Below are positions 51,035-59,574 of a stretch of 64,000 nt of DNA, one piece after another. The stretch lies in assembly GCF_014648355.1 (NCBI RefSeq), contig NZ_BMQY01000014.1, positions 1 to 64,000 on the forward strand, in the 5' to 3' direction. The notes under the pieces were generated by a model. That model saw only the letters and a list, made by a program, of their open reading frames with translations, did no database searches and was not told the origin of the DNA. The first letter of the stretch is position 1. Each line of letters begins with the position of its first letter. Origin of the DNA: Couchioplanes azureus. GTDB lineage: Bacteria; Actinomycetota; Actinomycetes; Mycobacteriales; Micromonosporaceae. The translations under genes were made by a program, and so were the position numbers.

Positions 51035-54000
51035 GGCAGCGCCGCGGTGTGCCCCTCGAGGCGCATCGCGGACAGGCCCGCCAGCGCGAAGAATCCGACC
51101 GGCAGCAGCCAGCCGGCCAGCCGGCCGAGCCGGCGCAGCCGCCGGTCCTGCTGGTCGAGGTACGGCTGGAGGATCCGGGTCACCAGCACGGCGGCCGTGC
51201 CGAGCAGGGCCAGGCCGGCCGCCGCCACCCCGCCCACGGCCACCAGCGCGACGCCGCCGAACAGCACCGGCAGCAGCAGCCGGCGGCGTCGGCCGGACGC
51301 GGGCGCCGGCGCGGGCGGACCGCCCCGGACCCGCCCGGCCAGGGCTCCGGCCACCGCGACACCGGTGAGGAGCAAAGCGCCGCCGATGATGGCGGCACGG
51401 TAGAGCCGGTCCGGCCCGAAGCGCAGCACCACCTCGCCGCTCGCGCCGGGCGGCACGAACCACGCCTGCTGCCAGCCGTCGACCACCACGGACGGCAGCG
51501 CCTTGCCGTCGATGCTGGCGGTCCAGCCGGCGTTCGCGTTCTCCCGCAGGGCGATGACCCGCTGGTGCGGGTACGCGTTCAGGTGCAGCCGGCGGGTCGT
51601 CGCGGCCCAGGCGTCCACCCGTACCGGGGTCCGGAGGCCGGCCCCGGCCGCCGCGGCGCCGACGTCGCGCCATGGCACCACGACGCGCCGGTTGCTCGCG
51701 GTGCCGCCTGTCAGCGGCGTCATGACCAGGCTGCTGGGCGTGCCCAGCTTCGAGGCGGTGGCCACGATCCGGGTCTCGCCGGAGGCTACCGGCACCGGGT
51801 CGGCCGCGCCGGCGCCGCACACCTCAGCCTCGACCTCGCGCAGTTCGAGCAGGTCGCGGCGGCTGGCGACGAGCGCCGTGGCGCGGGCGACGCCGTCCAC
51901 CACGACGTTCGGCCCGCTGCCACAGCCCAGGTCGACCTTCGTGGTCTCCGGCGCCCGGGCCGGCGCGGTGTCCGGCAGCGCGGTGAACTCGCCGACCGCC
52001 ACCGGCAGCTCCCGCTGCATGTTGCGGTACGGGTCGTAGGACGCCGCGGTCACCGTGTCGGCGATCAGCACGGTCAGCTCGTCGGTGGTCATCGGCGGGT
52101 CGAAGATCAGCGTCCCGCCGTCGTCCAGGAAGCCGTTGCGGACGTCGCCGTCGCCGATCGCGGTGATCTGCCACGGCCGGGCCGCCGCGGTCTCGGCGCC
52201 GACCGTCAGCCGCACCCCGGAGATCTTCCTGGCCGCCGGCCAGACCATCCGCAGCCACGGATGCTGATCCTCGTCGGCGGCGTACCAGGCGGTGTCCGGA
52301 TCGCCGTCGGCGACCGCGCCGGGGCGGGCGGCCGGTTCCAGCACGCCGATGCTGGACGCGGTGACGCTCGGGGTGATGCCTTCGGCCACTGCGGCTCGCC
52401 CGCCGGCGTCGAGCAGCGCGTTGAGCGCCGAGCCGGGACGCGGGCGGGCCTTCACGGTGAGCCCGTAGGGCGCGGCGACCGGCACGGTAGCGGTCCGGTC
52501 GATCCGGGTGCCGTCCTCCGAGGCGCGGGCCAGGTCGCCGTTGCAGACCGGGCGGCCGTTCACGAAGTAGCAGGCGGGCACGGCCGGCGCCGCGGTGAAG
52601 ACCATGCCGGGCGCCACGCCGGCGACCGGGCTGGGCGGCACCACGAGGGTCCGCTCGGCCCGTACTCCGGGAATGGTCAGCTCGCTGATGCCGACGCCGC
52701 CGAAGCCCAGGCGCACGTCTTTCACCTCGTCGAACTCGACCCGGATCCGGTCGGAGCGCGTTGCGGTGCTCAGCGGCACCGTCATCGTGGTGCCGGTGAC
52801 ATCCGCGCTGACCGGCGGGTTCGGCCCGGAGGTCACGGTGATCCGGGTGGGTATCGAGTCGGTGCCCAGGTCGAAGGTCAGGCGTACCTCGCGGATCGGC
52901 TGGGCGCTCGGCAGGCGTACCTCGAACCACTGCTCGGTGGCGAACGTGCCGGGGGCCGAGCGCCACGAGGTGTCCCTGTCGCCGTCGAGCGCCGCGAACG
53001 GCTGGTAGCCGGGCCGCGCCCCGACCAGCGGTTGCGCCTCGGCGAACGAGCTCGAGGCGGTGACCGCCTCGATGCCCCGGTAGTCGACCACCGTCTCGTT
53101 GCCCTCGCTCCACGCGGGCAGGTAGTCGCGGGCCGGCGCGCCGAGCCGGGCCTGCTCGCCGGCCTGCATGGTGGCCGAGGCGCTGTCGTGCGACAGGCCG
53201 AAGGACACCTCCTTGCGGCGCAGCCCGTCGGTGAGCAGCACCGGCCCGTCGTCGGTCTCCTCGGTCCGGTCCCCGGCCAGCACCGTGGGCCCCGCCGGCA
53301 GGACTCCGGCGGCCTCCGCGTCGAGCACCGACTCCGGGCCGCCCACCACCGTGGTGAGATCGCGCGAGTCGTACGCCACCACGGGCGCGACGGACGGCGT
53401 GACCTCCCAGACCTCCAGCGCCCGGACCCGCGGGTTGAGCCCGTTGTCGACGAAGATGCCGGGCAGGTTGCCGCCGCCCAGGTACGGGCCGAACCCGGCG
53501 ACCTGGCGCAGTCCCGCCGAGCGGGCCAGCGACTGCCGGACGATCGCCGGCTGGGTGGCGCCGGAGCGGCCGTAGTCCAGGTCCGAGCGCAGGAGCAGAT
53601 AGCGCACCCCGGAGCGGGACAGGAACCGTGCCAGCCCGGCCGAGCCGGCGCCGCTGGTCAGGGTGTGCTCGATGGCGTCCAGGACCCGGATGGTCTGCGG
53701 CGGAGTGAGCGGGATCGAGCTGCGTACGCCCCACCGCTTGTCGAGCAACGGCTGGGTGATCTCGTCACTCGGGCTGCCCCACAGGTAGCGCGGGAAGCGG
53801 CTGCCCGGGATCACCAGCACGTGTTCGCGGTCGAGGTGCCGGTTGAGCCAGCCCGACGCCTGCTGCCAGTAGCCCGGCACGCTCTGGAAGCTGCCCTGCG
53901 CGGCCAGCCCGCCGCCGAGGGCGGGCGCCGCCACCCCGGCCACGCCGATCAGGGCCAGGCCGGTCAACGTGGCCGCCCGCCACCGGGCCGGGCCGACCCG

Positions 54001-55215
54001 CGGGCCGGTGGCCGTGCGCGCGGCCCGGGCGAACACCGTGAGCAGGTGCGCCATGCCGAGGATCAGCGGCAGCCGGACGATCACGTCGAACTTGTGCACG
54101 TTGCGCAGCGGTGCGCCGGCGCCGTCGAGGAACGCCCGCTGAGACTCGGCGAACAGTCCGGAGACCGTCCCGACGTGCCCGAGGCCGACCAGGGCCAGGC
54201 CGACCAGCAGGCCGGTGATCAGGAACCACCGGTGCGGCATGCCGCGGCGGGCCAGGCCGGCGATGCCGAGGCCGGCCACCACCAGGGAGGCCAGGACCAG
54301 CGGTCGCTCGGTGGCCAGCCGCCAGCCGGCTGTCCACGGCGCGCCGAACGAGCTGCTCAGGTACGCGTGCCAGTGCGACGCCCCGCGCAGCACCGAGACC
54401 ATGTCGGTGGGCGCCGTGGTCACCGTCCCGGTCTCGATGTAGTCCAGGAACGGCGGGCTGTACCGGCCCAGCAGCAGGAGCGGCACCACCCACCACGCGG
54501 TGGCGCAGCCGACCGCGATGCCCCAGGCGACCAGCGCCTTGATCCGCAGCCGGGCCGGACGCAGCCCGAGCAGCCAGAGGCCGGCGAGCGGGATCACGGC
54601 CATGACGGCGGTCGCGTTCACGCCGCCGGCGCAGGCCACGACCAGGGCGGACCGGGTCACCGAGCGCAGCAGCGGTGCGCCGTGGGCGAGTCCGACGAGC
54701 GGGACCAGCACCCACGGCGCCAGCGCGCTGGGCCACGCCTCGACCGAGATCGGGCCGAGCTCGGTGATCATCCTCGGGGAGAGCGCGAAGGCGGCACCGG
54801 CGATCAGCCGGGCCCACGGCGAGCCGATGCCGAGCCGCTCGGCCAGCTTCACCAGGCCGGTGCACGCGACCGTCATGACCACGGCCCACCAGAGCCGCTG
54901 GATCACCCAGGCCGGGATCGCGAGCAGCTTGCCGGCCAGGAAGAACGAGCCCATCGGCCAGAGGTAGCCGTACGCCTGGTTCTGCAGCTGCCCGAAAGTG
55001 CCGGCCGGATCCCAGACGTGCAGCGCCCGGGCCAGCCATCCGGCCGGGTCGACCGCCAGGTCGACCTTGGTGTCGATCACGGTGAGGCCCGGATCTTGCA
55101 GGAACGCCAGCGCGGTCAGGCCCAGACAGGCCGTGACCAGGCGCATCCGCCAGACCGAAGGCGGAACGCTACCACCCACTTCGGCGGCGCCGGCACGGTT
55201 CAGTGGGTGATGCAT
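50923..55215 (-). CDS. AftD-like alpha-arabinofuranosyltransferase (DUF3367)
   Basis: Predicted 1430-aa polytopic membrane glycosyltransferase of GT-C type. About eleven helices fill the first 450 residues, including the usual acidic start of the periplasmic loop (DPGLTVIDTKVDLAVDPAGW), and two or three helices close the C-terminus. The middle is a large extracytoplasmic part with F5/8-type carbohydrate-binding modules (SFAEAQPLVGARPGYQPFAA with DGDRDTSWRS; also VADGDPDTAWYA). This matches AftD, which adds alpha-arabinofuranose to arabinan using a decaprenyl-phosphate donor. AAAGGAGGAG precedes the ATG at 55215. A 1765-codon open frame on the other strand is a shadow. Confidence 0.87.
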   Translation of the reverse strand: MHHPLNRAGAAEVGGSVPPSVWRMRLVTACLGLTALAFLQDPGLTVIDTKVDLAVDPAGWLARALHVWDPAGTFGQLQNQAYGYLWPMGSFFLAGKLLAIPAWVIQRLWWAVVMTVACTGLVKLAERLGIGSPWARLIAGAAFALSPRMITELGPISVEAWPSALAPWVLVPLVGLAHGAPLLRSVTRSALVVACAGGVNATAVMAVIPLAGLWLLGLRPARLRIKALVAWGIAVGCATAWWVVPLLLLGRYSPPFLDYIETGTVTTAPTDMVSVLRGASHWHAYLSSSFGAPWTAGWRLATERPLVLASLVVAGLGIAGLARRGMPHRWFLITGLLVGLALVGLGHVGTVSGLFAESQRAFLDGAGAPLRNVHKFDVIVRLPLILGMAHLLTVFARAARTATGPRVGPARWRAATLTGLALIGVAGVAAPALGGGLAAQGSFQSVPGYWQQASGWLNRHLDREHVLVIPGSRFPRYLWGSPSDEITQPLLDKRWGVRSSIPLTPPQTIRVLDAIEHTLTSGAGSAGLARFLSRSGVRYLLLRSDLDYGRSGATQPAIVRQSLARSAGLRQVAGFGPYLGGGNLPGIFVDNGLNPRVRALEVWEVTPSVAPVVAYDSRDLTTVVGGPESVLDAEAAGVLPAGPTVLAGDRTEETDDGPVLLTDGLRRKEVSFGLSHDSASATMQAGEQARLGAPARDYLPAWSEGNETVVDYRGIEAVTASSSFAEAQPLVGARPGYQPFAALDGDRDTSWRSAPGTFATEQWFEVRLPSAQPIREVRLTFDLGTDSIPTRITVTSGPNPPVSADVTGTTMTVPLSTATRSDRIRVEFDEVKDVRLGFGGVGISELTIPGVRAERTLVVPPSPVAGVAPGMVFTAAPAVPACYFVNGRPVCNGDLARASEDGTRIDRTATVPVAAPYGLTVKARPRPGSALNALLDAGGRAAVAEGITPSVTASSIGVLEPAARPGAVADGDPDTAWYAADEDQHPWLRMVWPAARKISGVRLTVGAETAAARPWQITAIGDGDVRNGFLDDGGTLIFDPPMTTDELTVLIADTVTAASYDPYRNMQRELPVAVGEFTALPDTAPARAPETTKVDLGCGSGPNVVVDGVARATALVASRRDLLELREVEAEVCGAGAADPVPVASGETRIVATASKLGTPSSLVMTPLTGGTASNRRVVVPWRDVGAAAAGAGLRTPVRVDAWAATTRRLHLNAYPHQRVIALRENANAGWTASIDGKALPSVVVDGWQQAWFVPPGASGEVVLRFGPDRLYRAAIIGGALLLTGVAVAGALAGRVRGGPPAPAPASGRRRRLLLPVLFGGVALVAVGGVAAAGLALLGTAAVLVTRILQPYLDQQDRRLRRLGRLAGWLLPVGFFALAGLSAMRLEGHTAALPQLTALGSTVVLWLSVVLARGVPGQRWLKRWAGFSIR

Positions 55216-55294
55216 TCTCCTCCTTTTCGCGGATGTGGGGCCCTCGGGAGCCCCATAGTGTGACGCGGCCAACAAATGTTACTCACCAGTAGAG

Positions 55295-56500
55295 GTGAAT
55301 GTGGACATTCCAGCCACCGCGCAGCGGCACGTCATGTTCCTCAACTGGCGGGATACTCGCAATCCCCATGGTGGCGGATCCGAAGTTTACGTGGAGAAGA
55401 TCGCCGAGGAGCTGATCCGCAGGGGATACCGGGCCACGCTCTTCTGCGCAGCTCACAGCGAGGGTCCGGCGGCTGAGACGACCGCCGCCGGGCTGCGCGT
55501 GCTGCGCCGCGGCGGCCGGCACACGGTCTACCTGCATGCCGCGCTCACCTACCTGCTCGGCATCGCGGGCTTCGGCCCGCTGAGCCGGCGCCGCGGTGGC
55601 CGGCCGGACGTGCTGGTCGACGTCGGTAACGGTCTGCCCTTTCTGTCGCCGTGGTGGTGCCGTCGTCCGGTCATCGCCCTCGTGCACCACGTGCACCGCG
55701 AGCAGTGGCCCGTCGTGCTGACGCCGCGCCTCGCCCGGATCGGCTGGTGGATCGAGTCGTGGCTGGCGCCGCGGGTCTACCGCCGGTGCCGCTACGTCAC
55801 CGTCTCCGCCGCCACCCGCGACGAGCTGGCCGTGCTGGGCATCGACCCGGAACGCGTCACGATCGTGCACAACGGCACGCCGGAGATGGTCCCGGCCGCG
55901 CCGGTGGCCCGTACGCCGGAGCCGTCGCTCGTCGTGGTGGGCCGCCTCGTGCCGCACAAGCGGGTCGAGATGGCGCTGGACGCGGTGGCCGCCCTGTCCC
56001 CGCAGTTCCCCGGCCTGAGCCTCGTGGTGGCCGGTCAGGGCTGGTGGGAGGACGAGCTGCGGGAGTACGCGGAGAACCTCGGCATCGCCGGCCGGGTGCG
56101 GTTCGCGGGCTTCGTCAGCGACGAGGAGAAGCGCGTCATGATGAGCGAGGCGTGGCTCGCGCTGACTCCCTCGCTCAAGGAGGGCTGGGGCCTCACCATC
56201 GTGGAGGCGGGGGCGGTGGGCACACCGAACATCGCGTTCCGGGGCGCCGGTGGGGTGGAGGAGTCGCTCGTCGACGGCCGGACCGGCCTGCTGGCCGAGG
56301 ACCAGGCGGACTTCATCGCGAAGGTACGGCTGTTGCTCGCCGACGACGCACTGCGCACCGAGATGGGCAGCGCGGCGCGGGCACATGCGGACCGGTTCAC
56401 CTGGCCGTCGGCGGGGGAGAAGTTCGCCGCTCTGCTGGAGCAGCCGAGGGCGGTCCCGGCGCCTCGCACGCCGGGACCACGCACTCACCTGGTGCCGTAG
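55295..56500 (+). CDS. GT4-family glycosyltransferase
   Basis: Predicted 401 aa, GT-B fold. The N-terminal domain starts VMFLNWRDTRNPHGGGSEVY, with the Gly-rich donor loop of retaining GT4 enzymes; the C-terminal domain has VVVGRLVPHKRVEMALDAVA and the E-x7-E motif in PSLKEGWGLTIVEAGAVGTP. The sugar donor is unknown. The start may be GTG 55295 or GTG 55301; the second is closer to AGAGG. It is divergent from the AftD-like gene (79 nt) and its last 16 nt overlap the DUF2613 gene on the other strand. Confidence 0.87.
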   Translation: MNVDIPATAQRHVMFLNWRDTRNPHGGGSEVYVEKIAEELIRRGYRATLFCAAHSEGPAAETTAAGLRVLRRGGRHTVYLHAALTYLLGIAGFGPLSRRRGGRPDVLVDVGNGLPFLSPWWCRRPVIALVHHVHREQWPVVLTPRLARIGWWIESWLAPRVYRRCRYVTVSAATRDELAVLGIDPERVTIVHNGTPEMVPAAPVARTPEPSLVVVGRLVPHKRVEMALDAVAALSPQFPGLSLVVAGQGWWEDELREYAENLGIAGRVRFAGFVSDEEKRVMMSEAWLALTPSLKEGWGLTIVEAGAVGTPNIAFRGAGGVEESLVDGRTGLLAEDQADFIAKVRLLLADDALRTEMGSAARAHADRFTWPSAGEKFAALLEQPRAVPAPRTPGPRTHLVP

Positions 56501-56664
56501 ACGCCCGTCTGCAAGACGTCCCGGGTCACCTGTTCCTCGTTCACGCTTCCCGCCGTCGCTTCCGACGAGCCGGCGAGGCTGTTGACCAGCGCCGCCGTAC
56601 CAAGCGCGCCCAGACTGAGGGCGACGACCCCAGCTAGGAGCAGCGGAAGGGCTCTGCTCATCAT
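56485..56664 (-). CDS. DUF2613-like small membrane protein
   Basis: Predicted 59 aa with one N-terminal helix (ALPLLLAGVVALSLGALGTA) and a short polar tail ending GVYGTR. Size and layout match DUF2613, a mini-protein family that accompanies aftD in mycobacteria (Rv0236A, from memory). AAAGGAGT precedes the ATG. It follows the membrane protein gene at 56709 by 44 nt on the same strand. Confidence 0.7.
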   Translation of the reverse strand: MMSRALPLLLAGVVALSLGALGTAALVNSLAGSSEATAGSVNEEQVTRDVLQTGVYGTR

Positions 56665-56708
56665 GTGACTCCTTTTCGACGCTTGTGGGCTGTGCGTGGG
56701 CGGGGACG

Positions 56709-58286
56709 CTACCACCTAGTAACTTCCCTGCGAAGAGGGTTCTCGTACAGGTCTAAGTACGGTCCGTCGTGCATCAGCCGCAGGCCGGCCAGGGCGGTAT
56801 CCGGCACCCGGCCCCCTCCGGCGACCTGCTGCACCACCACCCAGCGCACCCCCAGGCCGGACAGCGGAGCACCGGAGGCGAGGGCCTGCCGGACCGCGGT
56901 GGCCCGCCGGTTCTCCCCGGCCACGACCACCTTGCCCACGACCAACCGGTCGTCGGTCACCACCTCGGCGTCGAGATAGCGCGGCAGCGGATCCAGCACG
57001 GTCCGCCGGAGATTCCAGGAGTAGGTGTGATAAGCGGCGAACGGCAGGGAGAGCACCTGACCCGGGCGGTCGGCGACGATCCGGGCCACCGCCGCGAAGT
57101 CCGCCGGGTAGGGCACCGGCCGCAGCCGGCCGGCGGCGCCGTAGGCGAGATCCGGTTGCGAGGCCACCGGCAGCAGCAGGATGCCGGCCAGCACCACCCG
57201 CGCCGCGCTCTCCTGACCCGCGCGATCCCGGGCGGTGGCCGCGGCCCGTTCCGCGCCGAGGGCCGCCAGCAGGCAGAGCAGGAGAGCGTACGGGAGGACG
57301 AACTTGTGACCGTCGCGCAGGATGCCGCCCCCGGGCACCGTGGCGACCAGCCACTCCAGTGCCGCCCGGCCCCCCGGCAGCACCACGAACGCGGCGATCA
57401 GGAAGCCGCCGCCGGCCAGTGCGAGCAGGCGTGCCGCGACGCCGGCCGGCCAGCGGTCCCGCAGCGGACGCCAGCCGGCCACCGCGAGCCCGACGAGCAG
57501 CGCAGTGCCGAGGGGAGCCAGCACCGAGGCCCGGCTGGGCAGCGTGGTCTGCGCGTTCCAGATCCCGCCGGTGCCGGCCAGCGCGCCCAGCGGACCGCTC
57601 CAGCCCTCGCCGCGGACGGCGAAGGCCGCGACGCCGGCCGGGTCGCTGCGCGCGTCGGCGTCGGTCAGGGCGGCGGCGATCAGCCAGGGCGCGTTGAGCA
57701 GCGCCGTCGCGGCCACCGCCACCGCGCTCAGGACGGTGCGGCGGGCGGCCAGCACCGCGACGGCGGCCAGGGCGAGCACCCCGCCGGTCGGGGTCACCGC
57801 GGCCAGGGCGCCGAATCCGAGCAGCGCAGGCAGGGCGCGGCGGTCACCCTCGCGAACGCGCAGGGCGGCGGCCACGATCCAGGGCAGGGCGGCGTACGCC
57901 AGCAGCAGTCCCCACTGCCCGAGCAGCAGCCGCTCGGCGAGGTACGGGGTCCACGCGTACGCCACCGCGGCGACCAGCCGGGTGCCGAGCCGCCCGGCCG
58001 GGACCAGACGGCCCGCGCCGAGCGCCGCGAGGAGCAGCGCCGCGGCCAGCACCACCCGCTGCAGCACCCAGCCGGGCACCACCTGGGTGGCCAGGGAGAC
58101 CAGCGCGTCCAGCGGGACCGCCCGGGGCAGCGTGGCCGACGGCGCCACAAGTTCCCAGCGCAGTGGCTGACGTGGCACGAAGACCATGTCGTAGGAGAGG
58201 ACGTAGCCCGGCGCGGCCAGCGGCGCGAGCACCAGGACGGTGACCACGAGCGCCGTCGCCGGGAGCGCGAGCCGTCGCAAAGACAC
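56709..58286 (-). CDS. Polytopic membrane protein of the arabinan locus
   Basis: Predicted 525 aa with about ten hydrophobic helices in residues 8-400 and a C-terminal soluble part (AYHTYSWNLRRTVLDPLPRY onward). The first extracytoplasmic loop (LSYDMVFVPRQPLRWE) contains an aspartate after the first helix, as in GT-C glycosyltransferases and AftD-like proteins. It may be a glycosyltransferase or scaffolding protein, similar in position to mycobacterial Rv0226c. The GTG start looks leaderless, with CTAGGT close upstream. The acceptor and donor are unknown. Confidence 0.7.
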   Translation of the reverse strand: MSLRRLALPATALVVTVLVLAPLAAPGYVLSYDMVFVPRQPLRWELVAPSATLPRAVPLDALVSLATQVVPGWVLQRVVLAAALLLAALGAGRLVPAGRLGTRLVAAVAYAWTPYLAERLLLGQWGLLLAYAALPWIVAAALRVREGDRRALPALLGFGALAAVTPTGGVLALAAVAVLAARRTVLSAVAVAATALLNAPWLIAAALTDADARSDPAGVAAFAVRGEGWSGPLGALAGTGGIWNAQTTLPSRASVLAPLGTALLVGLAVAGWRPLRDRWPAGVAARLLALAGGGFLIAAFVVLPGGRAALEWLVATVPGGGILRDGHKFVLPYALLLCLLAALGAERAAATARDRAGQESAARVVLAGILLLPVASQPDLAYGAAGRLRPVPYPADFAAVARIVADRPGQVLSLPFAAYHTYSWNLRRTVLDPLPRYLDAEVVTDDRLVVGKVVVAGENRRATAVRQALASGAPLSGLGVRWVVVQQVAGGGRVPDTALAGLRLMHDGPYLDLYENPLRREVTRW

Positions 58287-58336
58287 GACCTAGTTTGATC
58301 CACGCGACAACGACGACGGGACCGGGACGGGCAGGA

Positions 58337-59548
58337 ATGGCGAAAGGTAACGGCATCGGCACGGCGGGACTCGCGGTCACCGCCGCCGGCGTGCTGGCCA
58401 ACGCGCTGGCGTACGTCGTACCCGTGCTCGGCGCGCGCACGCTCACCGCCGCCGACCTCAGCGCGCTGGCCACGCTGCTCGCAATGACCGCGATCGCCGG
58501 GGTGGCCAGCACCGGACTGCAGATCGCGGTGGCCGTGCACCGGGCCCGCTCGGGTCCGGTGCCCACCGCCCGGTCGGCGCTCTACACGGTGCTCGGCGCG
58601 GCCTGCGCCCTGCTGCTGGCCATGCCCGTCGCGGTCGCCGTGCTGCACCTGCCGGCCGCGGCGACCGCGCTGGCCGCGGTCTCCACGGTGGGCGTGGTCG
58701 CAGCCGGTCGCTGGCTCGGCGAGATGCAGGGCGACCAGCGGTTCGTCCCGCTCGCGACGGGCATCGCGGTCGTGGCCGGCGGGCGGTACGGCGGTGTCGT
58801 GCTGGGCCTGGCCGCCGGCGCCGGGCTGACCACGTCGCTGCTCATCGGCGCGGCCACCGCGATCCTGGCCCTGCCGGTGCTGCACCTGCTGGCCCGCCGC
58901 GAGGGCGTACGTCAGGAAGGCGAACCGCTCCCGCTGCGTGCCGTGCTGACCGCCGGCGGCGCGACCCTGGCCATGCTCGTCGTCTCGTACGCCGACCTGC
59001 TGCTGGCCCGCCGCTTCCTGCCGCCCGACGCCTCCGGTGCGTACGCGGTCGGCACGGTCCTCACCAAGGGAGCGCTCTGGGCGCCGCAGGTGGTGACCAT
59101 CCTGGCCCTGCCCCGGCTGGCCCAGGGCAATCGGCGCACGCTGGGGCTCGGCCTGCTGCTCGTCGGTGCGTGCGGCGCCGTGCTGGTGTCGGCCGCGGCC
59201 TTCGCCGGCGACCTGGCGTTCCGGCTCGCCGGCGGCCCGGACTACGCGAACCTGGGCCGGCACGCCTGGATCTTCGCGGCCACCGGCGCCTGCTACGGCG
59301 TGGTGTTCATGCTGGTCAACGCGCAGGTGGCGGCCGGGGCGAAGTGGCCGTCGGCGCCGCTGTGCGCGGTCACCGCGGTCTTCGTGGCCGTCGCCTGGCT
59401 CGTGCTTCCGCACACCGTCGAGGGCATCGCGCTGGGCGCGCTGGGCGCCGCCGTGGCCGCCTTGATCCTGACGGGCGGGCTGGTAGCGCGACGCGTCCGG
59501 ACAGCCGTTACCGAAGTGCGATCCGAAGATGAAAGCCTTCCGGTGTAG
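58337..59548 (+). CDS. MOP-superfamily polysaccharide flippase-like protein
   Basis: Predicted 403 aa with about twelve transmembrane helices. The first (TAGLAVTAAGVLANALAYVV PVLGARTL) and the middle part (SYADLLLARRFLPPDASGAY) are typical of Wzx/MATE-like lipid-linked sugar exporters. Divergent from the membrane protein gene at 56709 and 26 nt before the FN3 gene. The start at 58337 is uncertain; an in-frame ATG at 58295 adds a polar stretch. It could export a lipid-linked precursor built by the locus. Confidence 0.78.
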   Translation: MAKGNGIGTAGLAVTAAGVLANALAYVVPVLGARTLTAADLSALATLLAMTAIAGVASTGLQIAVAVHRARSGPVPTARSALYTVLGAACALLLAMPVAVAVLHLPAAATALAAVSTVGVVAAGRWLGEMQGDQRFVPLATGIAVVAGGRYGGVVLGLAAGAGLTTSLLIGAATAILALPVLHLLARREGVRQEGEPLPLRAVLTAGGATLAMLVVSYADLLLARRFLPPDASGAYAVGTVLTKGALWAPQVVTILALPRLAQGNRRTLGLGLLLVGACGAVLVSAAAFAGDLAFRLAGGPDYANLGRHAWIFAATGACYGVVFMLVNAQVAAGAKWPSAPLCAVTAVFVAVAWLVLPHTVEGIALGALGAAVAALILTGGLVARRVRTAVTEVRSEDESLPV

Positions 59549-59574
59549 CGAGAATCGGACGGGGGCCCGACGAA

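Noticed and set aside
49966..55263. 1765-codon open frame on the plus strand opposite the AftD-like gene
   Set aside because: It has biased Arg/Gly/Ala composition without motifs, while the minus strand encodes a convincing AftD-like protein.
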